The position numbers and the translations under genes are program-made. This document shows, in pieces, positions 20,875 through 29,373 of a stretch of 64,000 nucleotides of DNA. This DNA comes from Methylobacillus caricis (GTDB taxonomy: Bacteria; Pseudomonadota; Gammaproteobacteria; Burkholderiales; Methylophilaceae): the NCBI RefSeq assembly GCF_020532705.1, contig NZ_JAJAVD010000001.1:1674001-1738000 (forward strand). Reading direction: 5' to 3'. Numbering within the stretch: the stretch's first letter is position 1; each line of letters starts with the position of its first letter. The notes beneath the pieces are model-generated. The model saw only the letters and a list, made by a program, of their open reading frames with translations, was not told the origin of the DNA and ran no database searches.

Positions 20875-23082
20875 ATGGCGATCAAGATTTTTAATTCTAC
20901 AGAAACAAGCTATACAGGAACATCATCTTCCGACCTAGTCATTGGTAATGATTTAGACAATCAGATTTTTGGTAATGGAGGCAATGATGTAATTTTTGGT
21001 AATGGAGGCAATGATTATATTGATGGTGGCAATGGCAATGACTTCATCAGTGGTGGAGACGGTGATGACTTCCTCTTCGGCGGTGAAGGCAACGATACGA
21101 TCTTAGGAGGCGCGGGTGATGATGTAATAGACCTTGGCAATGGCAATAATTTTGCCTACGGTGGAGCCGGTACCGACAATATTTATGGTGGTAATGGTAA
21201 CGATACAATCTTTGGTGGCAGTGGTGATGATTATATATATGGCGGTGATGGAGATGATATCTTAAGCGGTGGGGATGGAGCCGATATCATCTTTGGCGAT
21301 GGTAGTAGTGCAGGTGGTGCAAATGTTGTTGGTAACTTATTTTTAGTTACCTCAGATGACTTCCTTGGTGGCGGTGAAGGCAATGATACTTTCGTCATAA
21401 GTTCAGAAATTACCAATACTTATATTAGTGGTGGCACTTCTGATCTTGATAATGCTGGCAACGAAGCTAGATATATCGAACTAGAGGAAGCCGATGAAGA
21501 AGATGAAGATGCGGGGTTAGTGGCATTTGACACTGTAACTGGCACCATTGTTCCAATTACCAGTATCACTCAATCCCAACAAGCTGAAACCGATGTGCGC
21601 CTAAATATTGTCACTCGCCCCGGCTCTAGTGCGATCAGTACTTTTGCTACAACTATTGCAGGTTATAATGCCGTTGATACCATTGAATTCAAAGTTTCTG
21701 GTGATTTTTCAGAATCGCTTGGTTTCAGCGGTATAGAGCGTATTGAACTAGCTAGCGGTGTCAACATCGTTCTTTCGGCTGAACAGTTAGAAGAAAATGG
21801 CGAGTCTCTAAGTACCGGCTTCCTCAACCCCGGCACCCATATCTATGGTGTTGCCGGCGGCCCAACCGAATCCGTCACCATCAAACTGGAATTTGAGGAA
21901 GAAGAGTTCGAGCCTGATGTCGATGGGGCCGAAGAGGTGGAGTATGAATCTGCTGTATTTGAAGTAGACGACTACTCCGTTGCCGAGCTCTTCCATAACG
22001 TAGACATCATCTACGATGCCACAGAAGGTGAAGCAGGCAGCTATGTCCGTATCGATGGTGCCAATGAAACTGATGGTGCCCGCGAGATCGTACTGGGTAG
22101 CGATGGCGTGGATTATGTCACTGCCCGCCTGGGCGATGACGTAGTTTACGGTAATGGCGGCAATGACCTGCTGGTTGGTCATGGTGGTGCTGATTACCTG
22201 GATGGCGGCGAAGGTGACGACATCTTCTTGATCGGCGGTTTTGGCAGCGGTGTGCAAGGCACCACTTCCAAGGCTGATGACGGCAACCCTGAGTGGATTG
22301 CCACAGGTGCCAAGCATGATGTGATCATTGGTGGTGAAGGCACTGATACGCTGCGTATTACCACTGGCATCGGCGCCAACACCCAGGCTGCTGGCACCAT
22401 CATTCTCAACGATGCCAATTTCCAGGAAATGGAAGTGGTACAAGTGGGTGGCACTGTGGGCCGGTTGAATGTGGAAAACGCAGCACTGCAATTGCTGAAT
22501 GACCACTATTACTTCAATGCCAGAGGCACTGTTTCCGACCTTTCCAATACCCTGGGCAACAATGGCGGCACCATCAACAATGTAGTAGTCGATGCTTCCG
22601 GCGTGACAGCCAACGGCCTGATTTTTGAAGGCAATGGCAATACCCAGACCTTTATCGGCACAACGCAGGATGACCGCTTCATTGGCAATGGCGGCAATGA
22701 CACGCTGACTGGTGGCGCTGGTTCAGACACGTTTGTGTTCGGCAAGGTGTGGACGCAGGTGGTGACTGGCGCTTCGAATGAGGTGCAGACTTATGTCGAT
22801 ACCGCTTTCGACCTCACTGGCGTGGATACCATCACCGACTTCGATAGCGGAGTGGACAAGATTGAGCTCAACACTGATCAGTTCGCTTCCCTTGTCGGCT
22901 TCAATGCGGGCAACCTGGTGGTTGGTTCAGGCCCACTCGATGCGGATGACTATCTTGTCTTCAACACTTCTACCAACACTCTGCAGTATTACGCAGACGG
23001 CAATGGCGGAAGCGCAGCGGTGGATATCGCGATCCTTACCGGGGTCACTTCGATCACAGCAGCGGATATCGCGGTTGTTTAA
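20875..23082 (+). CDS. RTX calcium-binding protein, predicted type I secretion substrate
   Basis: 735 residues with no N-terminal signal peptide. Glycine/aspartate nonapeptide repeats (GGxGxDxUx) form a main block at about 23-175 and shorter blocks at about 405-455 and 593-625; such repeats fold as calcium-loaded beta-rolls outside the cell. Between them are two unusually acidic stretches (201-212 and 338-367). The C-terminus ends in TSITAADIAVV, typical of the uncleaved type I secretion signal. Two ABC genes, HlyD and TolC homologues follow, and no HlyC-type acyltransferase, so a pore-forming toxin is unlikely. The receptor context suggests a secreted ligand-capturing protein; surface or adhesive roles are alternatives. 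Base composition changes near 21,780: AT-rich before, GC-rich after. Confidence 0.88.
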   Translation: MAIKIFNSTETSYTGTSSSDLVIGNDLDNQIFGNGGNDVIFGNGGNDYIDGGNGNDFISGGDGDDFLFGGEGNDTILGGAGDDVIDLGNGNNFAYGGAGTDNIYGGNGNDTIFGGSGDDYIYGGDGDDILSGGDGADIIFGDGSSAGGANVVGNLFLVTSDDFLGGGEGNDTFVISSEITNTYISGGTSDLDNAGNEARYIELEEADEEDEDAGLVAFDTVTGTIVPITSITQSQQAETDVRLNIVTRPGSSAISTFATTIAGYNAVDTIEFKVSGDFSESLGFSGIERIELASGVNIVLSAEQLEENGESLSTGFLNPGTHIYGVAGGPTESVTIKLEFEEEEFEPDVDGAEEVEYESAVFEVDDYSVAELFHNVDIIYDATEGEAGSYVRIDGANETDGAREIVLGSDGVDYVTARLGDDVVYGNGGNDLLVGHGGADYLDGGEGDDIFLIGGFGSGVQGTTSKADDGNPEWIATGAKHDVIIGGEGTDTLRITTGIGANTQAAGTIILNDANFQEMEVVQVGGTVGRLNVENAALQLLNDHYYFNARGTVSDLSNTLGNNGGTINNVVVDASGVTANGLIFEGNGNTQTFIGTTQDDRFIGNGGNDTLTGGAGSDTFVFGKVWTQVVTGASNEVQTYVDTAFDLTGVDTITDFDSGVDKIELNTDQFASLVGFNAGNLVVGSGPLDADDYLVFNTSTNTLQYYADGNGGSAAVDIAILTGVTSITAADIAVV
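20941..21309 (+). repeat. RTX nonapeptide-coding repeats (main block)
   Basis: About 13 tandem degenerate 27-bp units encode GGxGNDxIx-type nonapeptides (residues 23-145 of the RTX protein). The repeated DNA theme is GGTGGxAATGGxAATGA and variants. Such arrays are prone to unit gain and loss and may vary between strains. Confidence 0.85.
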
Positions 23083-23094
23083 TTAGGCAGGCTG

Positions 23095-23113
23095 GGCCGG
23101 TCTTGCACCGGCC
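23095..23113 (+). terminator. Attenuator-type hairpin between RTX cargo and ABC transporter genes
   Basis: GGCCGGT (23095-23101) and ACCGGCC (23107-23113) form a perfect 7-bp GC-rich stem with a 5-base loop, 13 bases after the RTX stop; the tail TGTTCAATTT is weakly T-rich. A leaky terminator here would give many cargo messages per transporter message, as in several type I secretion operons. Confidence 0.65.
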
Positions 23114-23153
23114 TGTTCAATTTCCTAATTCTACTTCCAGGAATACTGCTTAC

Positions 23154-24869
23154 GTGACACACAATAACAACACAGCTGTACTGAAAAAAGCCTTGATGAG
23201 GCTTACCCCTCATTACCGCAAGGTGGTTTTTTTCGGCCTTTTTACCAATCTGATGGTATTAGCCCCGTCATGGTACATGCTCGAAGTCTATGATCGCGTG
23301 ATTTACAGTCGCAATCTTGGCACTTTGCTCATGCTGACCATGATGGTGGTCTTTATTTACATGATCATGGAAAGTCTGGAATGGATACGCCGCAACATGA
23401 TGTTCCAGGCATCGGTTCAACTGGACCAAACGCTGAATGACCAGGTTTTCAACGCTGTCGCGGCAGCCAGGCTAAAAGCCTCTAGTTTTCCCGCGCAACG
23501 TGCATTTTCGGACTACCGCAGCCTCAAGGAAAGCCTCTATTCCCCCGCCCTTGCCGGGCTGATCGATGTCCCTTTTATTCTGATTTTTATTGTCGCCATT
23601 TTCTGCATCCATAGCAGCCTGGGTTACCTCACCCTGGTTGGGCTGGCATTGCAGACGATCATTGCGTGCATCAACCAATACCGCGTGCAACCGCAGATGA
23701 TCGAGGCCAACCGTTATGCCCTGGCGGCCCAAAGCTATTTTTCCAGCATCAGTAAAAAATCCGAGGTGATCCAGGCCATGGGCATGCTGGATGCGCTGCA
23801 AAGCCGCTGGCAGGAGAAGCAGCAAGGCTTCTTGCTGCACCAGGCTTTTGCCTCTGAAATTGCAGGCAGGAATGCTGCCTTCTCCAAACTGCTGCAAGTG
23901 TTGCAAACCTCGCTGGTGCTGGGCCTGGGCTGTTACCTGGTGATCAATCATGCACTGGAGAATGGCGCTGCCATGATGATCGTGGCTTCCATTCTCGCTG
24001 CCCGTGTACTTGCCCCATTCAGCCAGTTGATTGCGCAATGGCGTACGCTGGCCGGGGCACTGGAATCCTACGACAGATTGCAGGAGCTGCTAGATAGCCA
24101 CCCTGCCCGTGAGCAAGGGATGACACTGCCTGTCCCCAGTGGGGAGATCACGGTGGAAAACCTGAGTTATGCCCTGAATGAAAACATCCGTGAGCCGTTG
24201 CTGCGCAATATCCAGTTCAAGCTCCATGCAGGCGAGGTATTGCTGATTACCGGCCCTTCTGCTTCGGGCAAGACTACGCTGTCAAAACTGCTCGTGGGTC
24301 TGATGCCGCCAAGCAATGGCAAGGTCAGATTTGACGGCGTGGACGCGTATCAATGGGATAAGGAAGAACTGGGCCGGCATATAGGTTACCTGCCCCAGAA
24401 TGTCGAACTGCTGGACGGCACCATTGCAGAAAACATTACCCGCTTTGGCGAGGCTGACGCTGACAAACTCAACCAGGTGATCGAGCTGCTCCAGCTGCAA
24501 ACAATGCTGGATGAGTTGCCGGAAGGCGTTAACACACGCATAGGTGCCGAGGGCAGCTTTCTGTCCGGTGGGAGACGCCAGTTGGTCGGCCTGGCAAGAG
24601 CCATTTACGGCAATCCTGCCATTGTGGTGTTGGATGAACCCAACGCCAACCTGGACGACGCTGGTGAACAGGCCCTGCAGCAGATGGTGCAAGTGCTCAA
24701 GAGCCGCAAAACCACGTTTGTCATCATCAGCCACCTGCAAGGGATCAAGGCGGTGGCAGATACCATGATGGTGATGGTCAAGGGGCAGATACTGCGTTAC
24801 GGCAAGCCTGATGAAGTGATCGCCTCACTGCAATACCAACCCGGCAACAGCGCCAGGAGCGGCTCATGA
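23154..24869 (+). CDS. Type I secretion ABC transporter, PrtD/HasD family (subunit 1)
   Basis: 571 residues from GTG 23154; the longer frame would start at a TTG inside the terminator hairpin. Six membrane helices (about 20-310) precede the nucleotide-binding domain. Walker A is GPSASGKT (367-374), the ABC signature LSGGRRQ (470-476), Walker B VVLDE (491-495) and the H-loop IISH; all catalytic residues are present. It lacks the N-terminal peptidase-like domain of HlyB, placing it with PrtD/AprD/HasD exporters. It energises export of the RTX protein. The last 4 bases overlap a second, divergent ABC gene, so the working transporter may be a heterodimer. Confidence 0.9.
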   Translation: MTHNNNTAVLKKALMRLTPHYRKVVFFGLFTNLMVLAPSWYMLEVYDRVIYSRNLGTLLMLTMMVVFIYMIMESLEWIRRNMMFQASVQLDQTLNDQVFNAVAAARLKASSFPAQRAFSDYRSLKESLYSPALAGLIDVPFILIFIVAIFCIHSSLGYLTLVGLALQTIIACINQYRVQPQMIEANRYALAAQSYFSSISKKSEVIQAMGMLDALQSRWQEKQQGFLLHQAFASEIAGRNAAFSKLLQVLQTSLVLGLGCYLVINHALENGAAMMIVASILAARVLAPFSQLIAQWRTLAGALESYDRLQELLDSHPAREQGMTLPVPSGEITVENLSYALNENIREPLLRNIQFKLHAGEVLLITGPSASGKTTLSKLLVGLMPPSNGKVRFDGVDAYQWDKEELGRHIGYLPQNVELLDGTIAENITRFGEADADKLNQVIELLQLQTMLDELPEGVNTRIGAEGSFLSGGRRQLVGLARAIYGNPAIVVLDEPNANLDDAGEQALQQMVQVLKSRKTTFVIISHLQGIKAVADTMMVMVKGQILRYGKPDEVIASLQYQPGNSARSGS

Positions 24870-26569
24870 GCGCCAGGCAATCCATGCGCGGCTATCTGCC
24901 ATTATTCAGGAGCGAGCTGTTGTCTGTGGCCATTTTCAGCATGGTGACCAACCTCATGATGCTGGCTCCCACGCTTTACCTGCTGCAGTTATACGACAGG
25001 GTGATGCTAAGCAAAAACGAGCTGACGCTATATGCCATCACCCTGATCACCTGTTTTTTCTTTGTCGTCATGGCATTTTCTGAATGGGTGCGCTCCATGA
25101 CTGCCATCAAGGCCGGAGTGAAGTTTGACCACCTGTTGACCGACCGGCTGTTCAAGCTCGGATTTGCACGTAACTCCCAGCCTACCGGGCCCGAAGCCAG
25201 CCAGGCAATGCAAGACCTGACTTTTATCCGTCAATTCCTCACCAGCAATGGCTTGTTTGCATTCTTCGATATGCCATGGACGCTGCTTTACGTGGCTGTG
25301 CTGTTCATACTGAACCCGGTATTGGGCATGCTTGCCATTGCCTTGTGCGCCATCCAGTTTGGGCTGGCGTTGTGGAACCAACGCAGTAGTGAAAAACCCT
25401 TGCAGGACGCAGGCCAGGCTCGCAGTACTGCCATGCAGTTCCTGGACAGCAAGATACGGAATATTGAAACCCTGCACGTGCTGGGCATGCTGCCGCATTT
25501 GCGCGCGCGCTGGCAGGCGCTGCAAAACCGCTGGAACCAGATGGATGCCAGCGCCATGCAGGTACAGAACCGCAACCAGCAAATCAACAAGTTTGCCCGT
25601 TACACCATGCAATCCGCCATGCTGGGCATCGCCGCCCTGTTGGCGGTAAAGGGTGAAATCAGCATAGGCGCAATGATTGCATCCAATGTGCTGATTGCCA
25701 GGGCGCTGCAACCTTTCGACATTATTGTCAGCACCTGGAAGCAGTTCATCCAGGCAAGGCAGTCTGCAAGCAAGATCGATAGCCTGCTTGCCACCGAGCA
25801 ACAGCCTGAGCCAGTGTTTGGTACATCGCCCATTGAGATCAAGGGCAGGCTGGCGCTTGACAACCTCAGCGTCACACTTGAGAAAACCGGCAAAGCCCTG
25901 CTCAAGAACATCAACCTGGAAATACAACCGGGACAGATATTGGGCGTAATGGGCCCTTCCGGTTCCGGCAAGACCACGCTGGCACGCTGCCTGGTGGGCG
26001 TCTGCCCGTGGCAGGCTGGGGATTTTCTGGTGGATGGCCGCCCCATCAACCAGGTTCCGGCCCAGACCTATGCCAAGTCCATAGGCTACCTGCCACAGGA
26101 TATCGCGCTGATAGAGGGCACCATTGCAGAAAACATTGCGCGCTTTGAGCAGCCGGATACTGCAAAAGTCATACAAGCGGCCCAGGCGGCAGGCATCCAT
26201 GAAGGCATTTTGCGCCTGCCCCAAGGTTACGACACCCGCCTGGATGATGCCAATGCCGTGCTTTCCGGCGGGCAACGCCAGTTGCTCGGTTTTGCCCGGG
26301 CCATTTATCAGCAGCCCGCCGTTATCGTGCTGGATGAGCCCAACTCGCATCTTGATGAACACGGTGAAGCCAGCCTGCTGGCAGCCCTGGTGCTGCTTAA
26401 AAACCAGGGCAAGACCATCGTCGTCATCTCACACCGCAGCAACATCCTGAAAATCACCGACACGCTGCTGATCATGGGCAATGGCGAGATTGTCCATCAC
26501 GGCCCGCGTGACGAAGTGATTGCAGAACTGAACCAGGCCAGGCAGAAGCTGGCATCAAAAGCGGCCTAA
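24866..26569 (+). CDS. Type I secretion ABC transporter, PrtD/HasD family (subunit 2)
   Basis: 567 residues, same fold as the preceding gene but clearly divergent in sequence. Membrane domain about 15-300; Walker A GPSGSGKT (363-370), signature LSGGQRQ (466-472), Walker B VIVLDE (486-491), H-loop VISH. ATG 24866 overlaps the previous stop (ATGA), indicating translational coupling and a fixed ratio. Both subunits keep intact motifs, so neither is obviously a degenerate site. Alternatives to a heterodimer are two homodimers with different cargo, for example the RTX protein and another product. Confidence 0.9.
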   Translation: MSARQSMRGYLPLFRSELLSVAIFSMVTNLMMLAPTLYLLQLYDRVMLSKNELTLYAITLITCFFFVVMAFSEWVRSMTAIKAGVKFDHLLTDRLFKLGFARNSQPTGPEASQAMQDLTFIRQFLTSNGLFAFFDMPWTLLYVAVLFILNPVLGMLAIALCAIQFGLALWNQRSSEKPLQDAGQARSTAMQFLDSKIRNIETLHVLGMLPHLRARWQALQNRWNQMDASAMQVQNRNQQINKFARYTMQSAMLGIAALLAVKGEISIGAMIASNVLIARALQPFDIIVSTWKQFIQARQSASKIDSLLATEQQPEPVFGTSPIEIKGRLALDNLSVTLEKTGKALLKNINLEIQPGQILGVMGPSGSGKTTLARCLVGVCPWQAGDFLVDGRPINQVPAQTYAKSIGYLPQDIALIEGTIAENIARFEQPDTAKVIQAAQAAGIHEGILRLPQGYDTRLDDANAVLSGGQRQLLGFARAIYQQPAVIVLDEPNSHLDEHGEASLLAALVLLKNQGKTIVVISHRSNILKITDTLLIMGNGEIVHHGPRDEVIAELNQARQKLASKAA

Positions 26570-26580
26570 GGAGTATTGCA

Positions 26581-27993
26581 ATGAGTTTGCCCGTGACAAC
26601 ACCAGAGATCATCAATGGTCCTGCCATCAAAAACCCTTCAATCCATGACGGAGATATCTCCCAGGCAGGACAGTCAAAAGTGGTTGCGCTCCACGATTAT
26701 GGCAATAACAGGCATGCCACCAGGCTGGGGCTGGCAATACTGCTGCTCGGGCTGGGTGGATTCTTGCTGTGGGCAGCACTGGCCCCGCTGGATGAAGGCG
26801 TACCAACCGATGGCGTGGTCAATGTGGAAAGCAGCCACAAAACCGTGCAGCACCTCAGCGGCGGCATCATCAGCAAGATCATGGTGCATGAAGGCCAGTC
26901 AGTCCAGGCGGGCGATGTGCTGTTCACCCTGGATGACACGGCCAGCAAGGCCAGGTTCGATGAAGTCAGGCAGCGCTATATGGGATTGCGCGCGCAGGAG
27001 AGCCGCCTGACAGCGGAGAAATCCGGTGCAGGCAGCATCAGCTTTCATGAAGACCTGGTCAAGAGCCAGGATGACCCTTACATCCAGCAGCTCATGCTCA
27101 ATCAGTCCCAGTTGCTGCGGGCGCGCCAGCAAGCCTTGTTTGCCGATGTTGAAGCCATGCGTGAATCCATACAGGGGCAGACGGTGCTGATAGAGGGTTA
27201 CAAAGGCGTACTCAGCAGTTATGAATCCCAGCGCCAGTTGCTCAACGAACAGTTGGCAGGCATCAAGCAACTGGTGAGCGAAGGCTATGCCCCGCGCAAC
27301 CAGCAGAATGAGCTGGAGCAGAAGCTGGCGCAGACCTATGGCCAGATTGCCAGCACCGAATCCAACATCCTGCGCAGCCAGAAAAGCATACTGGAGCTCA
27401 ACCAGCGCATCAGTGCGCGCCAGCAGACCGAGAAAAAAGAGATAGACACCGAAATGGCCCAGGTCAAGCTGGCAGTGCAGGCAGATGCGGAAAAGTACAA
27501 GCCGCTGAAAGATGAGCTGCAACGCGTGACCGTCACCGCGCCAGTCAGTGGCCAGGTAGTTGGCCTGCAAGTGCACACAATAGGCGCCGTGATCCAGCCC
27601 GGCCAGAAGATCATGGATATCGTGCCATTTGACGAACCCTTGATCCTTGACGCCAAGATCCCGCCGCACCTGATAGACAAGATTCATGTCGGCCAGGATG
27701 CAGATGTGCGTTTCTCCAGTTTTTCCAACACGCCGCAATTGCTGCTGGAAGGCAAGGTCAAGACTGTTTCCACCGACCTGCTGCTGGAACCCGGCAGCGG
27801 CAGCCAGGCGCCGTTCAGTTACTACCTGGCACGCGTCAATATCACGGAGGATGGCATGAAAACCCTGGGCAGCCGCCGCCTGCAGCCTGGCATGCCGGTA
27901 CAGATTGTCATCCGCACCGGCGAGCGCACCCTGCTCACCTATCTCATGCATCCACTGGTCAAGCGGATTGCCGCTTCCATGAAAGAAGAATGA
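26581..27993 (+). CDS. HlyD-family membrane fusion protein of type I secretion
   Basis: 470 residues. A short cytoplasmic N-terminus and one transmembrane segment (about 52-72) precede a periplasmic part with a split biotinyl-lipoyl-like domain (VESSHKTVQHLSGGIISKIMV, then VTAPVSGQVVGLQVHT) flanking a long coiled coil (about 120-310). The C-terminus is the usual beta-barrel region. It links the ABC exporter to the outer-membrane channel. AGGAG lies 7 bases upstream of the ATG; the stop overlaps the TolC-like start by 4 bases. Confidence 0.93.
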   Translation: MSLPVTTPEIINGPAIKNPSIHDGDISQAGQSKVVALHDYGNNRHATRLGLAILLLGLGGFLLWAALAPLDEGVPTDGVVNVESSHKTVQHLSGGIISKIMVHEGQSVQAGDVLFTLDDTASKARFDEVRQRYMGLRAQESRLTAEKSGAGSISFHEDLVKSQDDPYIQQLMLNQSQLLRARQQALFADVEAMRESIQGQTVLIEGYKGVLSSYESQRQLLNEQLAGIKQLVSEGYAPRNQQNELEQKLAQTYGQIASTESNILRSQKSILELNQRISARQQTEKKEIDTEMAQVKLAVQADAEKYKPLKDELQRVTVTAPVSGQVVGLQVHTIGAVIQPGQKIMDIVPFDEPLILDAKIPPHLIDKIHVGQDADVRFSSFSNTPQLLLEGKVKTVSTDLLLEPGSGSQAPFSYYLARVNITEDGMKTLGSRRLQPGMPVQIVIRTGERTLLTYLMHPLVKRIAASMKEE

Positions 27994-29363
27994 GCATTTT
28001 CACCATGCGTTATCCCATGTGCACATCACGCCCAACGAAAACCGCCCTGTTATTGGCTGTGATGCTGACAAGCAGCCAGGTTGCCAGTGCCGCGGAGAAC
28101 CTATTGAGCCTTTACCAAAAAGCGCTGCAATACGATGCCCAATACAAGGCCGCAGAAGCGATCACAGAGGCAGAACGTGAAGAAATCAACAAAAGCCGCG
28201 CCCTCTTTCTGCCGCGGGTGCAGTTTGGCGCCAACGTAGGGCACGGCAACACCGACCGCACCACGCAGACCTCGCTTGGCGCCGTCGAGACACGCCTTAA
28301 CTACGACATCCATAACTACACCCTGAGCTTGCGGCAATCCCTGTTCAACAAGGAAAGCATTGCCACCTACCGGGGTGCGGAAGCCAATATCAAAAGCAAG
28401 GAAGCCTTGTTGCTGAAGGAGAATGCCACCCTGATCACGCGGCTGGCCTCAGCTTACTTTGAGACCCTCTATGCACAGGAAAAAGTGGATGTGCTGCGCA
28501 ACAGGATAGATGCCACTACCCAGCAACGCGACCAGGCCAGGCAACGTTACGAGCATGGCGAAGGCACCGTCACCGAGATCAATGAGGCGCAGGCTGCGCT
28601 GGAGCTGGCACAGGCCGAGCTCATCAGCACCCAGAACTCGCTGGATGTATTCAAGCAGAACCTGAGCACCATCAGCGGCGAGAAGGTCGAGAGGATAGCC
28701 CCGCTCAATACAGAAAAACTGCCGCTTGCCATTCCTGACTCCGAAAGCCTGGATTATTGGCTGGAACAGGCCCTGGGCAATAACCCCGAGATTACAGCCG
28801 CCCGTCTTTCGGTAGAGGCGGCGCGCCAGGAAGTGGAAAAAAAACGGGCGGGCCATTACCCGACGCTCGACCTGGTCGGCATACGTTCCTATAGCGAAAA
28901 CGACAGCAATAACACCCTGGGTTCACGCTTCGACACCACAACGGTAGCCCTGCAACTCAATATGCCGCTGTTTGCAGGCGGATACACCAGCGCCAGCGTC
29001 AGGCAGGCCAACAGCCGCATGGATGCTGCCGAGGAGTTGCTCAACCTGCATACCCGGGATACTGAAGCCAACACCAGGAAATACGTCAACAGCATACGCA
29101 GCGGCCTGCTGGCATTGTCGGCCTACCGGCAGGCGGTCAAATCCAGCGAGATTGCCCTGGAAGGCACACAGAAGGGCTTTGCCGCAGGCACACGCACCAA
29201 TATTGAAGTGCTGAACGCCCAGCAAAAGCTTTATGGCAGCCGCCTGGAGCTGAGCCGTGTGCAATATGTGCTGGTGAACGACATCATCAACCTGAAGCAG
29301 GCGGCGGGCATGCTGAATGAAGCACAGCTGCATGCCCTTAATCAGTATTTTGCTGTGAACTAA
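27990..29363 (+). CDS. TolC-family outer membrane channel protein
   Basis: 457 residues with a signal peptide (cleavage near ASA-AE, about 35) and two tandem TolC/OEP repeats rich in coiled coil (about 40-240 and 245-450). It forms the trimeric outer-membrane exit duct for the type I secretion complex encoded just upstream. The four-base overlap with the HlyD-like gene shows tight coupling. A dedicated TolC inside the operon suggests that the system does not depend on a shared housekeeping TolC. Confidence 0.92.
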   Translation: MSIFTMRYPMCTSRPTKTALLLAVMLTSSQVASAAENLLSLYQKALQYDAQYKAAEAITEAEREEINKSRALFLPRVQFGANVGHGNTDRTTQTSLGAVETRLNYDIHNYTLSLRQSLFNKESIATYRGAEANIKSKEALLLKENATLITRLASAYFETLYAQEKVDVLRNRIDATTQQRDQARQRYEHGEGTVTEINEAQAALELAQAELISTQNSLDVFKQNLSTISGEKVERIAPLNTEKLPLAIPDSESLDYWLEQALGNNPEITAARLSVEAARQEVEKKRAGHYPTLDLVGIRSYSENDSNNTLGSRFDTTTVALQLNMPLFAGGYTSASVRQANSRMDAAEELLNLHTRDTEANTRKYVNSIRSGLLALSAYRQAVKSSEIALEGTQKGFAAGTRTNIEVLNAQQKLYGSRLELSRVQYVLVNDIINLKQAAGMLNEAQLHALNQYFAVN

Positions 29364-29373
29364 GGCCAGGCAT

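Noticed and set aside
20875-23082. Reading the RTX gene as a pore-forming hemolysin
   Set aside because: No acyltransferase gene, no hydrophobic pore-forming region, and receptor context instead.
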